DNA from: Legionella geestiana
GTDB lineage: Bacteria > Pseudomonadota > Gammaproteobacteria > Legionellales > Legionellaceae
Length of the DNA: 64,000 bases
Direction: 5' to 3'
NCBI RefSeq assembly: GCF_004571195.1
Contig: NZ_CP038271.1
Location: 1,749,501-1,813,500 of the forward strand
A program made the position numbers and the translations under genes. Positions within the stretch are counted from its first letter, which is position 1, and every line of letters begins with the position of its first letter. Below, piece after piece: positions 34,201 to 42,741 of this stretch. The notes beneath the pieces were generated by a model. That model saw nothing but the letters and a program-made list of their open reading frames with translations, made no database searches and was not told the origin of the DNA.

Positions 34201-35272
34201 AGACATGAAAGACGCCGGATTTACGGCATCGCAGCTAAAAAATGCCGGATACAGTAATGATGAACTGCGCGATGCAGGCTTTAGTGTACCTGACTCCAAA
34301 CTGGCAAGTCTTGACGCGCTTACTGCTGACCTTGGTACCGACACCACAAAAGCACCAGTGAGCACGTTTGGGGGGCCTGGAAGCGCCATGCAGGGTCCTT
34401 CTGCCGCACAAATGAGCAACAACACCCAGCAGCTGCAGGCCATCATCAAACGGCAGAATGAACAAATGGCCGATCAGCGTTTTCAGCAGCAGATTCAAGA
34501 TCGCACCGCGAAGATGAGCAGTGCGGCCAACCAGATGATGTCGCGCTGGAAATCCGTATCCACGCAGCAATACACCGGAGGCAGTGGCGGTGAGGGCGCA
34601 GGTGGCGAAAAAGAAGCTGGAAGCTCTATTCCAGGACTCGCAGCCGCCGCCTCTACCCCCGGAGTGCCCGGTGCCGGCGGCATTGGTGCGCCTCCACAAA
34701 AAGCAATAGTGAAGACCGGGGATGTGGTCTTTGCAGTGCTTGATACCTCCGTCAACAGTGATGAGCCAAGTCCGATTCTTGCGACCATTGTCAGTGGCAG
34801 GCTGAAAGGTGCGAAACTGATTGGAAGTTTTATACTGCCGTCCAATTCCAGTAAGATGGTTATCAGCTTTAATACGCTTTCAGTGCCGGGAGCTGCTCGC
34901 AGCATTCCGGTAAGTGCCTACGCAATTGACCCGAATACGGCACGCACCGCCCTGTCAAGCCGTACCAACCACCACTACCTGTCAAGGTACGGCGCGCTGT
35001 TTGCGTCTTCTTTCCTTGAAGGTTTCGGTAATGCCTTCCAGTCTGCGGATACTACGGTTACCATTGGCGGAACCGGTGGCGGCGATAACATCACCGTACA
35101 AAACGGTATCAGCCGTTCAGCGCTTGAAAATGCCGTGATTGGACTCGCAACACTTGGAAAAAGCTGGGGGCAGGTGGCACAGCAGCAGTTTAGCCGCCCA
35201 ACAACAGTAGAAGTTTTTTCAGGAACTGGAATGGGGATTCTGTTTACACAGGATTTGATGTCTCTTTCATAA
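31286..35272 (+). CDS. icmE: Dot/Icm channel protein IcmE/DotG with expanded repeats
   Basis: A 1328-residue protein, larger than L. pneumophila DotG (about 1050). It has a short cytoplasmic start and one membrane span (IILLFTTILLVTAVTIAYF). A huge region at about residues 185-1005 is built of decapeptide repeats of the type AGFSAADLKA, with Cys-containing variants (GCS, GCD). From about residue 1145 follows the VirB10/TrbI C-terminal domain (KTGDVVFAVLDTSVNSDEPS) that crosses the outer membrane complex. Within the repeat region a 75-residue super-repeat recurs at an exact 225-bp spacing. The reading frame is open throughout. Confidence 0.95.
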   Translation: MAGRKENLKALFSNTRTRIILLFTTILLVTAVTIAYFKFQSKTPEDLSSARLGGAPVGIASIPGGLNPTAQYAKLVEQQNLNQAQTAIKKGGSAIPTIVRSQAFGEGVESVGPQGGRGGVGFSTLALEDTAGSQKSLWLQQLRDSNCSKSSFDSVMNEGGTLSQVKDACTCVQLRANGVPLQSLSKICSCPDLKAAGVSAVDLRQSGYTAGQLRTCGYDACSLRAAGFSAQEMKDGGFSDDELKGAGFTNADIAAASGLPGGITAADVRNAGCNADALSRLRNAGVTASAVRRISGCSAAQLKAAGFTASELRNAGFSAADLKRAGFTPAELRAAGFDARSLLDAGFTPKDLSDAGYTPDEVAEAETRLPPGVTGADVRNAGCSEAVLRKERVAGVSANRIRQFANCTAEQLARAGFDADDLTNAGFTPKEIAAAESASGPLANASLASEFVPDNDVKAAGCDPTKLSVLRSKGVSARRIRDMNGCSAASLKAAGFDAGSLIDAGFTPKELSAAGFTPAELRSAILADDADVKAAGCDPLKLKELRDEGVSARRIRDLNGCSASALKSAGFNATDLTDAGFTPQDLASAGFTPAEIRAAQAAGDAAVRAAGCNPDQLAALRAKGVSARRIVSLSGCSAAALKAAGFDAKSLLDAGFTPNQLMAAGFTPADIKAAGTALDAAVKAAGCDETKLAELRSRGVSARRIVNMSGCSVAALKAAGFTPAELRDAGFTPAQLGMASDTPGALVPDSDIRAAGCDATKLSALKAKGVSAERIKTLNGCSVSALKAAGFGLKDLAAAGFSPKELLAAGYSPADLAANGVGTAAAVADARIPDCSVDSLSAARAVGATAASLRQSLGCSAAALKAAGFSAKDLKDAGFTAAELKNAGFGLADLKNAGFSARALREAGFSAADLKAAGFDARALKDAGFSAADLKKAGFSIAQLKDAGYSAKEMKDAGYSAQQLHDAGYSAEDMKDAGFTASQLKNAGYSNDELRDAGFSVPDSKLASLDALTADLGTDTTKAPVSTFGGPGSAMQGPSAAQMSNNTQQLQAIIKRQNEQMADQRFQQQIQDRTAKMSSAANQMMSRWKSVSTQQYTGGSGGEGAGGEKEAGSSIPGLAAAASTPGVPGAGGIGAPPQKAIVKTGDVVFAVLDTSVNSDEPSPILATIVSGRLKGAKLIGSFILPSNSSKMVISFNTLSVPGAARSIPVSAYAIDPNTARTALSSRTNHHYLSRYGALFASSFLEGFGNAFQSADTTVTIGGTGGGDNITVQNGISRSALENAVIGLATLGKSWGQVAQQQFSRPTTVEVFSGTGMGILFTQDLMSLS

Positions 35273-35287
35273 AAGAACAGGTACGAT

Positions 35288-36121
35288 ATGGCAGATAAGG
35301 AACAGAACAGCGACGAGTACGAATACGCCGAACTCGATACATTCAATCCCGAGCCTGAGAGCGAAGAAATTCCCGGTATGGAAAATGCCGCTAATGCCTT
35401 TACTCCCGGGCATAAGCCCGTGAATGTCCGCCGTAATGCGATGATAGTCATCGGACTCTTCCTCGCCGTGGTCATTGTGTGGAAATTTGTCGGCCTGCTT
35501 TTTTCCGGCAGTAAAAGTACGGATGCAGCCTCACCCATGGACGTTGCCTCAGCGCCAGTCAGCACGCCACCGGTCGTGCAGCCTGTACAACCAGCCGCGC
35601 CTTTGCCGACTCCGGTTGCCTCTCAGCCCCTGCCCTCGCCGGTGAGTGCAGCACCCGCACCCGACAGCGCCCTTGTGAGGGATGTGAACCAGAAGCTGTC
35701 TGCGCTGGAGCTTGGTCAGAACAGTACGCGCCAGGAGGTCAGTGCGGTTACCGGTCAGCTCGAATCAATTGGCTCAAACATGCAAAAACTGACAGCACAT
35801 GCGGCCGCCATGCAGAAGATGATTGAGTCGCTTGCTGCAACAGTTGAGGAGCAATCCCGTGAAATCGCGGTTTTGACCGCCCGCACGGCGCCAAAAGTTC
35901 GCCCGGTTGCCAAAACACCATCCCCACCGCGTGTGGTATACTATATACAAGCGGTCATTCCCGGGCGCGCGTGGCTGGTGTCGTCCATCGGTAACACACT
36001 TACCGTGCGAGAGGGAACACCCATTCCGGGCCTTGGTGTGGTGAGGCTCATTGATGCACAGCAGGGACGTGTCGTCTTAAGTTCAGGGCAGGTTATCCGC
36101 TTTAGCCAGCAGGACAGTTGA
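35288..36121 (+). CDS. icmG: Dot/Icm inner-membrane protein IcmG/DotF
   Basis: A 277-residue bitopic protein. The acidic cytoplasmic start (DEYEYAELDTFNPEPESEEI) is followed by a membrane segment (MIVIGLFLAVVIVWKFVGLL). Then come a Pro/Ala-rich linker, a coiled coil (VTGQLESIGSNMQKLTAHAA) and a C-terminal domain (YYIQAVIPGRAWLVSSIGN) resembling the DotF/IcmG type IV pilus-like fold. Size and order match DotF. Confidence 0.92.
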   Translation: MADKEQNSDEYEYAELDTFNPEPESEEIPGMENAANAFTPGHKPVNVRRNAMIVIGLFLAVVIVWKFVGLLFSGSKSTDAASPMDVASAPVSTPPVVQPVQPAAPLPTPVASQPLPSPVSAAPAPDSALVRDVNQKLSALELGQNSTRQEVSAVTGQLESIGSNMQKLTAHAAAMQKMIESLAATVEEQSREIAVLTARTAPKVRPVAKTPSPPRVVYYIQAVIPGRAWLVSSIGNTLTVREGTPIPGLGVVRLIDAQQGRVVLSSGQVIRFSQQDS

Positions 36122-36128
36122 GGGGCTC

Positions 36129-36716
36129 ATGGCCGATTGCGATTATAATTGTGTGCTCGGCAAGATTCAGGACCAGGCGAATGTACTGGTGCGTCTTGCT
36201 GAGAACCTTTTACCCATTGAACGCCTGCTTACAGGCGGTGCCTACGTCATGGGCATAGCCTTTGCGATGAAAGCGGTGCTTGCGCTTAAGTCAATGGGGG
36301 AATCGCGGGGAATGGGCGGCTCTAACGCCATGAAAGAGCCGCTGGTCTATTTTATGGTGGCCGCGGTCTTTGTCTATTTTCCGACGGCCATGCAAGTCTT
36401 CATGAATACTACTTTTGGGTATTCCAATCCCTTATCCTACGCACCTATCGATACCGGCGCATCAGGCGGTGGCAGCATCATTGACAGCATGTTTGGCAGT
36501 GGCAGTGCCATTGGTGAGCCGCTTACCATTATCATTCAGGTGATAGGACTTGTTGCCTTTCTGCGCGGATGGATTCTTATCGCGCGCACCGCATCCTCCG
36601 GTCAGCCGCCAGGAGGTACTGGAAAAGGCATGGTGCATGTTTTTGGTGGTATTCTTGCCATTAATATAGTTGGTACTCTGCGTATGATTAGTGCTACATT
36701 GTACGGAACCGGCTGA
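36129..36716 (+). CDS. icmC: Dot/Icm inner-membrane protein IcmC/DotE
   Basis: A 195-residue protein with several hydrophobic segments (LTGGAYVMGIAFAMKAVLAL, YFMVAAVFVYFPTAM, IIIQVIGLVAFLRGWILIA). The C-terminus is GKGMVHVFGGILAINIVGTL. These features match IcmC/DotE, a polytopic inner-membrane component related to IcmD/DotP. It starts 7 bases after icmG. Confidence 0.92.
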   Translation: MADCDYNCVLGKIQDQANVLVRLAENLLPIERLLTGGAYVMGIAFAMKAVLALKSMGESRGMGGSNAMKEPLVYFMVAAVFVYFPTAMQVFMNTTFGYSNPLSYAPIDTGASGGGSIIDSMFGSGSAIGEPLTIIIQVIGLVAFLRGWILIARTASSGQPPGGTGKGMVHVFGGILAINIVGTLRMISATLYGTG

Positions 36717-36741
36717 TTACCATTAAAAATTCTAAAGCGTT

Positions 36742-36783
36742 TGTATCTATTCACCATATTTTGAATGCGGGGGCTGGTTGTAC
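36742..36783 (-). repeat. Terminal fragment of the 162-bp miniature element
   Basis: GTATCTATTCACCATATTTT and GAATGC at 36743-36768 match the outer end of copy 2 with one change. After a short diverged stretch GGTTGTAC resembles the junction with the hairpin arm. The rest of the element is missing. It lies in the 145-base leader of icmD, so it may have been recruited into that promoter region. Confidence 0.6.
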
Positions 36784-36861
36784 ACATACGCAAAGTGGTA
36801 GTATTTTAGGGATAATGCGTTTTTCAACAATCATAAACATGTTGATACAAGGGAGACATCA

Positions 36862-37257
36862 GTGAAAAAAATAATAAAAAACACACGATTGTACCAGAAA
36901 GCGTTTGAAATTAGCGTTGCCGCCAGCCTGCTGGCTCATGGAGGCAGTGCCATGGCCGCTGATACTACCCTGACGCTTGGTAATGTTGCTACCACAATTA
37001 CCACATCATTTGCCAACCTTTCCAAACTGATGACTGCCGCATCCTATGTCGGCGGAATCGGATTTGCAGTCGGTGCCATCATGAAGTTCAAACAGCACCG
37101 AGACAACCCGCAGCAGGTCACCATTGGTACTTGTGTTGGTATGACGGCGGTTGCCGCAGCACTCCTGTTCCTGCCCACCATTCTTGGAATCACAGGTCAG
37201 ACCGTCTTTGGTGGCGCTCAACAGACCGGTGGCGCGACGGGTATCATCTTCTCCTAA
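36862..37257 (+). CDS. icmD: Dot/Icm inner-membrane protein IcmD/DotP
   Basis: A 131-residue protein, very close to L. pneumophila DotP in length. A cleavable-looking N-terminus (AASLLAHGGSAMAAD) is followed by two hydrophobic segments (TAASYVGGIGFAVGAIMKF; MTAVAAALLFLPTILGITG). It shares the end of the fold with IcmC. The start is GTG, with AAGGGAG 7 bases upstream. The leader of 145 bases includes a miniature-element fragment. Confidence 0.92.
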   Translation: MKKIIKNTRLYQKAFEISVAASLLAHGGSAMAADTTLTLGNVATTITTSFANLSKLMTAASYVGGIGFAVGAIMKFKQHRDNPQQVTIGTCVGMTAVAAALLFLPTILGITGQTVFGGAQQTGGATGIIFS

Positions 37258-37286
37258 AGGCTGTCAGTACGTGAAGCAGGGTCATT

Positions 37287-37925
37287 ATGGCTGAAACTAC
37301 AAGGCGTCCGGCGTTAAGACTGAGAGCCAGTCCTGGTGCCTGGCGCCTGTTTTCTGCCCGTAAGGCTGATGAACGTTTTCGAAGCTTTGAACAGAAAGTG
37401 TTTCAGCGTGACAGGTATACCTGTCAGTTTTGTGGTTTCCAGGCACGCCAGTTTCAAGATGTTATTAATCTGGATGCCAATTATTCCAATAACCGCATGA
37501 GCAATCTGGTAACCGCCTGCTGTTTTTGCTCACAATGCTGTTTTCTTGAGTCTGTTGGTGTCGGTGGATTCGGTGGAGGAACGCTGGTATATGTTCCAGA
37601 ATTGACTCAGGAAGAACTTAACAGCCTCTGCCATGTCTTTTTCTGCGCCATTACCAATGACACCGGCTACAGAGTCAGTGCGCAAAATATTTATCGGGCA
37701 TTGCGTCAGCGTTCGCAGGAGGTTGAGGAAAAGTTTGGAGAGGGTACGAGCGATCCGTCCATATTTGGTCAGATGTTAATTGACTCCAATGCAACGTCTC
37801 CAGAAACGCAGGATAAACTGTTTCATAATGTACGGCTGTTGCCATCCAGAGCCAAATTCAGAAAGCAGATTGAGCAATGGGCAGCAAGCGCGCTTCAGGA
37901 AATGGCTGAACAGCAAAAATCCTGA
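37287..37925 (+). CDS. icmJ: Dot/Icm coupling complex protein IcmJ/DotN
   Basis: A 212-residue cytoplasmic protein of the coupling complex that binds DotL. The N-terminal half has an HNH-like zinc fold with paired cysteines (TCQFCGFQ and ACCFCSQCCF), and RFRSFEQKVFQRDRY precedes it. Family members are predicted to have lost nuclease activity. It is followed by icmB after 40 bases. Confidence 0.94.
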   Translation: MAETTRRPALRLRASPGAWRLFSARKADERFRSFEQKVFQRDRYTCQFCGFQARQFQDVINLDANYSNNRMSNLVTACCFCSQCCFLESVGVGGFGGGTLVYVPELTQEELNSLCHVFFCAITNDTGYRVSAQNIYRALRQRSQEVEEKFGEGTSDPSIFGQMLIDSNATSPETQDKLFHNVRLLPSRAKFRKQIEQWAASALQEMAEQQKS

Positions 37926-37965
37926 AAGGCTAACGCGCAAAACGCTGACAAGGGGGAAAAGGGGA

Positions 37966-40900
37966 ATGGGGACTTGGGCAGAATCATTTTTTGATGGTGT
38001 GGATACCTTTTTTTCCTGGCTGAGTACGGGTCTTAAGCAGTCCGCTGATACCTATTGCGAACTGGAAACGGCTGACAGCGAGACGGTACTCGTCAACCAC
38101 GATGGCTCACTGCTATCCATTATTCAGGTTATGGGGGTTACGGCTCTGGCGGGGCCTGAAGAATTTCAACGCCTTGTAGAAGGCCTTAACAATTCACTGC
38201 ACGGCGCCATGAGTCGTCCAGGACATGCCATGCAGGTGTTTTTCAGCCACGACAAACAAAACATTCGTAAAATTATTAATGATATCTATCAACCGGCGGA
38301 AGCGACTGCGCGCCGTCTTGAACTTAATCTCGCCGACCTTTTCGAGGAACGTGTCGAGTATCTTTCCCGCTATTGTGCGGATGAGAAAGTCTATTTTGTG
38401 CTCTACACCCGACCATTTAATTTGCCGCCCGATCAGTTGAAAGCCGCCAATAAGGCGAAGTTCAAGATGATTCGTGATAAAAAAATTCCTCCATTTCGCA
38501 ATTCGCAAACGGTTTTTGCAGCCATTCCCGAGCTTCGTGATACTCATGATGCCTTTGTGCGCTCGCTCATGAATGACATGGAAACACTGCACATCAACGC
38601 AGAACTGCTTGAAGTGCATAAAGCCGTACATGCCATCCGTATGACGGCAGACCCTGATTTTACTGCCGATGACTGGAAGCCGGTATTGCCTGGCGACATG
38701 ATTGGGACACGGGAAATCAACGGTTTTTCCGGTAATGCTTCGGATTTACTGTGGCCGCCGCTTGCGGCCCAGGTGATACCGCGTGACAGTACTGTACTTG
38801 ACATGCGTACGGTGCAGGTAGGGGATAAAATTTATTCTTCTGCATTTATCGACCTGTTCCCGAAAGATGTGCGCCCGTTTATGATGCTTTTTGCACGTAT
38901 TCTGCCTTCACATGTGCCCTGGCGAATGGCATTTCTCATTGAGAGTGAAGGATTTGAAACGGTTAAGCTGAAGGGCCTGCTCGCTTCCATTCTCAGTTTT
39001 TCCTCAGCACAGAACCGGCTTATCAGCGACTCGGTGAATCTCCTGAAGTACCTGCAGCTTAATACGGATGAGGCAATTGTCAGGTTGCGCGTGGTAGCTA
39101 CCACCTGGGCGCCGGAGGGGAACCTCCCGCTTTTGCGTCGACGCAGCTCTGAGCTGGTTAAGGCCATACAGGGCTGGGGTTCGATGGATGTATCAGAGAT
39201 GTGCGGTGATCCGTTTGCGGGATTTACCTCAAGCATGCTCGCCACGACCCTCGATAATGCGGCTACTCCTTCTGTCGCACCACTGACCGATGTTATCACC
39301 ATGCTGCCCATCACGCGCCCGGCCTCGCCCTGGGAGACAGGAGCGCTGCTTTTCAGGACGCCCGATGGAAAGCCATGGCCCTTTCAGCCAGGCTCTACTC
39401 AGCAGACCACGTGGATTGATTTGGTGTACGCGCGTCCGGGTTCCGGTAAATCGGTGCTCTCAAATGCCATTAACCTCGGGCTTTGCCTCTCAGGCGGACT
39501 GGTGCGTCTCCCGCGTATTGCCATTATTGATATCGGTCCATCGAGCAGCGGACTTATCTCGCTTCTTAAAGAAGCGCTGCCGGCTTCCAAACGCCACCTT
39601 GTGGCGTATCATCGGCTGCGAATGACACCAGAATTCTCCATTAATCCTTTCGATACGCAGCTTGGCTGTCGTTACCCGACCGCCTCCGAGCGCTCGTTCC
39701 TTGTTAACTTCCTGACTCTGCTGACAACGCCACTTGGGGCGGTAAGGCCCTATGACGCGATGCCAGACCTCGCCGGCATGGTGGTCGATGAGCTGTATAA
39801 ATCCTTTGCTGATGAATACAACCCCACGCCTTATGCTCCTGGTGTTGAAGAGTTTCTTGACAGTATCCTCGAGGAAATTGGCTTTGTGCGCGACTCCAAA
39901 TCCACCTGGTGGGAAGTGACCGATGCACTCTATTCGGCTGGTTTTCCCCATGAAGCCATGCTTGCGCAGCGTTATGCGATGCCATTGCTTGCGGATGCGG
40001 TATCTATTTGCCGTATTCCATCCATCGAAGACTTGTATGAAAAAATCAAGGCGCCAACCGGTGAGTCGCTCATCAACGCCTTCTCGCGTATGATTTCCAG
40101 TGCGGTGCGCGAGTATCCCATCCTTTCGCGTATCAGCGCCTTTGATATCGGCGATGCCCGCGTGGTATCGCTTGACCTTGACGAGGTCGCGAAAAGCGGC
40201 GGAGACTCGGCCGACAGGCAGACGGCGGTCATGTACATGCTTGCCCGTTATGTGCTGGCGCGACACTATTATCTGACTGAGGAAAACCTTGGGGACATTC
40301 CTGATCAATACCGCGAATACCACCGTGAACGTGTGGCAGAAATTCGTGAAGATCACAAACGGATTGTCTATGATGAATTCCACCGTACTTCGCGTTCATC
40401 TGCTGTACGTGATCAGGTGGTTACCGACATGCGTGAAGGCCGTAAATGGCGCGTGCAGATTGCGCTTTTGTCGCAATCGGTTGATGACTTTGACCCCGTC
40501 ATGATTGATTTTGCCACGGCTATTTATGTAATGGACGCGGGACCTTCACAGGCAGTGGAAAAAACCTGCAGCATTTTTGGCCTGTCTGAAACGGCAAAAG
40601 CGGCGTTGCGCCAGCGTGTGCATGGCCCTAAACAGGGCGGTGCCACCTTCCTCGTGCAGTATGCGACTAAAATGGGCATTAACGTGCAGCTGCTGACATT
40701 GACGCTCGGGCCTGTAGAGCTGTGGGCTTTCAGTACGACCTCTGAGGATGCCACCGTGCGCAACATGCTTTACCGCAACCTTGGCCCTGCTGAGGCGCGA
40801 CGTGTTCTTGCATCCTTGTTCCCGAACGGCTCCGTTGCGCGAGAGCTTGAAGCGCGATTGGCTGCCATGAAGGAGCAGGTTGGCCTGATTGAAGAAGAGC

Positions 40901-40998
40901 AGAAAAACGGGGTTGTGCGTCAGCTGGTGAGTGATATTCTGGAAGCCTATTCCAAAGACCCGAATCTCAAAAGCCTGCCATCCAAAACCGTATCCTGA
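37966..40998 (+). CDS. icmB: Dot/Icm ATPase IcmB/DotO
   Basis: A 1010-residue VirB4-type ATPase, essentially the length of L. pneumophila IcmB. It powers assembly and transport at the inner-membrane base of the machine. Walker A (ARPGSGKS) is at residues 489-496 and Walker B near HKRIVYDEFHRTSRSSAVRD. The start ATG at 37966 has a strong purine-rich AGGGGGAAAAGGGG upstream; longer in-frame starts fall inside icmJ. The last part of the gene is duplicated at 45666-46100. Confidence 0.95.
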   Translation: MGTWAESFFDGVDTFFSWLSTGLKQSADTYCELETADSETVLVNHDGSLLSIIQVMGVTALAGPEEFQRLVEGLNNSLHGAMSRPGHAMQVFFSHDKQNIRKIINDIYQPAEATARRLELNLADLFEERVEYLSRYCADEKVYFVLYTRPFNLPPDQLKAANKAKFKMIRDKKIPPFRNSQTVFAAIPELRDTHDAFVRSLMNDMETLHINAELLEVHKAVHAIRMTADPDFTADDWKPVLPGDMIGTREINGFSGNASDLLWPPLAAQVIPRDSTVLDMRTVQVGDKIYSSAFIDLFPKDVRPFMMLFARILPSHVPWRMAFLIESEGFETVKLKGLLASILSFSSAQNRLISDSVNLLKYLQLNTDEAIVRLRVVATTWAPEGNLPLLRRRSSELVKAIQGWGSMDVSEMCGDPFAGFTSSMLATTLDNAATPSVAPLTDVITMLPITRPASPWETGALLFRTPDGKPWPFQPGSTQQTTWIDLVYARPGSGKSVLSNAINLGLCLSGGLVRLPRIAIIDIGPSSSGLISLLKEALPASKRHLVAYHRLRMTPEFSINPFDTQLGCRYPTASERSFLVNFLTLLTTPLGAVRPYDAMPDLAGMVVDELYKSFADEYNPTPYAPGVEEFLDSILEEIGFVRDSKSTWWEVTDALYSAGFPHEAMLAQRYAMPLLADAVSICRIPSIEDLYEKIKAPTGESLINAFSRMISSAVREYPILSRISAFDIGDARVVSLDLDEVAKSGGDSADRQTAVMYMLARYVLARHYYLTEENLGDIPDQYREYHRERVAEIREDHKRIVYDEFHRTSRSSAVRDQVVTDMREGRKWRVQIALLSQSVDDFDPVMIDFATAIYVMDAGPSQAVEKTCSIFGLSETAKAALRQRVHGPKQGGATFLVQYATKMGINVQLLTLTLGPVELWAFSTTSEDATVRNMLYRNLGPAEARRVLASLFPNGSVARELEARLAAMKEQVGLIEEEQKNGVVRQLVSDILEAYSKDPNLKSLPSKTVS

Positions 40999-41041
40999 CA
41001 GGTTTTTGAAGATAAAGGCATGCATCCCTGCAAGTATTTCC

Positions 41042-41119
41042 TCAGGAAGGCCTGATGATGTCAGAGGACCCAGCCAGGGCTTGCGTACCTTCTTCAGGTG
41101 CACGGGGTTGAAAGAACTC
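41042..41119 (-). pseudogene. 3' remnant of the ankyrin-repeat gene
   Basis: Read on the minus strand, this encodes the last 25 residues of the ankyrin protein found intact at 46023-48344 (EFFQPRAPEEGTQALAGSSD...), including the stop codon. It is cut at 41119, where sequence of a leucine-rich-repeat gene begins. It is the distal part of the icmB-end duplication that flanks the island at 41120-45665. Confidence 0.85.
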
Positions 41120-41240
41120 CGTTGTATCCGCATCAATCCAGGCGGCATCATCCTCACATGGCTCACAAGGATTTTTTCCCGCAGCACCCTCACACACATC
41201 CGCCTCATCCACTAAGCCCACACAAACTTGCCTGCTGTAG
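41116..41240 (+). pseudogene. 3' remnant of a third LRR gene
   Basis: This matches the Ser/Thr-rich tail of the two intact LRR genes, encoding AASSSHGSQGFFPAAPSHTS and the stop codon, with a few base differences. The whole repeat domain is missing; the sequence starts abruptly beside the ankyrin-gene remnant, with a few bases of shared sequence (CTCCG) at the junction. The downstream 180 bases are the same leader as precedes the next LRR gene, showing a formerly longer tandem array. Confidence 0.85.
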
Positions 41241-41425
41241 TGAGTCGGGTTTTTCCTCTGCCGCCATGGAGGGCGCGCATGAGTAAGACCGAAGGAGATG
41301 TGTTGATTGTGCGAATACCTGCCACTGTGTTATTATTTAGAACTATTACGGTATGATTGCCACCGCATACTGCATGCTGGCCGCCTTAACCAGGTGGCCG
41401 CCCCGGAACTTACAGGAGGAACGTG

Positions 41426-42556
41426 ATGCACATTGATTTCAGAAACATAAGCCAGGAATCCATTCTTCTGGCAATAGGCAAACTAGCCCCGGATACTCCA
41501 TCACTCAACCTGAGCGGGAATGGCCTCAACACCAAAACCGCCGATGACCTCGTGCAAATCATGCAGGCACTGCCCCAGAACCTGCAGTCACTCAACTTGT
41601 ACGGAAATGGCCTCTACACCAAAACCGCCGATGACCTCGTGCAAATCATGCAGGCACTGCCTCAGAACCTGCAGTCACTCAACCTGAGCGGGAATGACCT
41701 CGACGACAAAACCGCCGACGACCTCGTGAAAATCATGCAGGCACTGCCTCAGAACCTGCAGTCACTCAACCTGAGCGTGAATAGCCTCGGCACCAAAACC
41801 GCCGACGAGCTCGTGAAAATCATGCAGGCACTGCCTCAGAACCTTCGGTCACTCGAATTGCGCGGGAATGACCTCTACATCAAAACCGCCGCCGACCTCG
41901 TGCAAATCATGCAGGCACTGCCCCAGAACCTGCAGTCACTCAACCTGAGCGTGAATAGCCTCGGCGCCAAAACCGCCGACGACCTCGTGCAAATCATGCA
42001 GGCACTGCCCCAGAACCTGCAGTCACTCAACCTGAGCGGGAATGACCTCGACGACAAAACCGCCGACGACCTCGTGCAAATCATGCAGGCACTGCCTCAG
42101 AACCTGCAGTCACTCGACCTGAGCCTGAATGACCTCCGCACCAAAACCGCCGACGACCTCGTGAAAATGATGCAGGCACTGCCTCAGAACCTGCAGTCAC
42201 TCGACCTGAGCTGGAATGGTCTCCACACCAAAACCGACGCGGAACTGATTGCGATACTTCAGGTTATCCGCGCAAGCACGCTCATCGAGCTGAAACTTGG
42301 TGACCGGATTATGCTCAGGCCGGCAGTGAAAGCTGCCTATGACACCATTATCGGCATAAATACCCATAATAGTTTCCAGAAAGAAACCCGGTTGATTGGC
42401 CTGCTGTTCTCGGCGCTACCCCCAGAGCCGACCTCCGCTGCATCCGCATCAACCCAGGCGGCATCATCCTCACATGGCTCACAAGGATTTTTTCCCGCAG
42501 CACCCTCGCACACATCCGCCTCATCCACTAAGCCCACACAAACTTGCCTGCTGTAG
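41426..42556 (+). CDS. Leucine-rich-repeat protein, nine repeats, candidate effector (copy A)
   Basis: A 376-residue protein. After a short start (MHIDFRNISQESILLAIGKL), nine 29-residue repeats of the form LNLSGNGLNTKTADDLVQIM plus QALPQNLQS follow. They are of the ribonuclease-inhibitor-like LRR class common in eukaryotic and effector proteins. A non-repeat segment and a Ser/Thr/Ala-rich C-terminal tail end in TQTCLL. Repeats are nearly identical in DNA. AGGAGGA 5 bases before the ATG supports the start over the GTG at 41423. It lies directly behind the Dot/Icm operon; translocation is inferred, not shown. Confidence 0.8.
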   Translation: MHIDFRNISQESILLAIGKLAPDTPSLNLSGNGLNTKTADDLVQIMQALPQNLQSLNLYGNGLYTKTADDLVQIMQALPQNLQSLNLSGNDLDDKTADDLVKIMQALPQNLQSLNLSVNSLGTKTADELVKIMQALPQNLRSLELRGNDLYIKTAADLVQIMQALPQNLQSLNLSVNSLGAKTADDLVQIMQALPQNLQSLNLSGNDLDDKTADDLVQIMQALPQNLQSLDLSLNDLRTKTADDLVKMMQALPQNLQSLDLSWNGLHTKTDAELIAILQVIRASTLIELKLGDRIMLRPAVKAAYDTIIGINTHNSFQKETRLIGLLFSALPPEPTSAASASTQAASSSHGSQGFFPAAPSHTSASSTKPTQTCLL

Positions 42557-42741
42557 TGAGTCGGGTTTTTCCTCTGCCGCCATGGAGGGCGCGCATAAGT
42601 AAGACCGAAGGAGATGTGTTGATTGTGCGAATACCTGCCACTGTGTTATTATTTCGAACTATCGCGGTATGATTGCCACCGCATACTGCATGCTGGCCGC
42701 CTTAACCAGGTGGCCGCCCCGGAACTTACAGGAGGAACGTG

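Noticed and set aside
40546..41208. Minus-strand open frame spanning the icmB end
   Set aside because: Only its short segment at 41042-41119 is a real remnant of the ankyrin gene; the rest is antisense to icmB and is not a gene.
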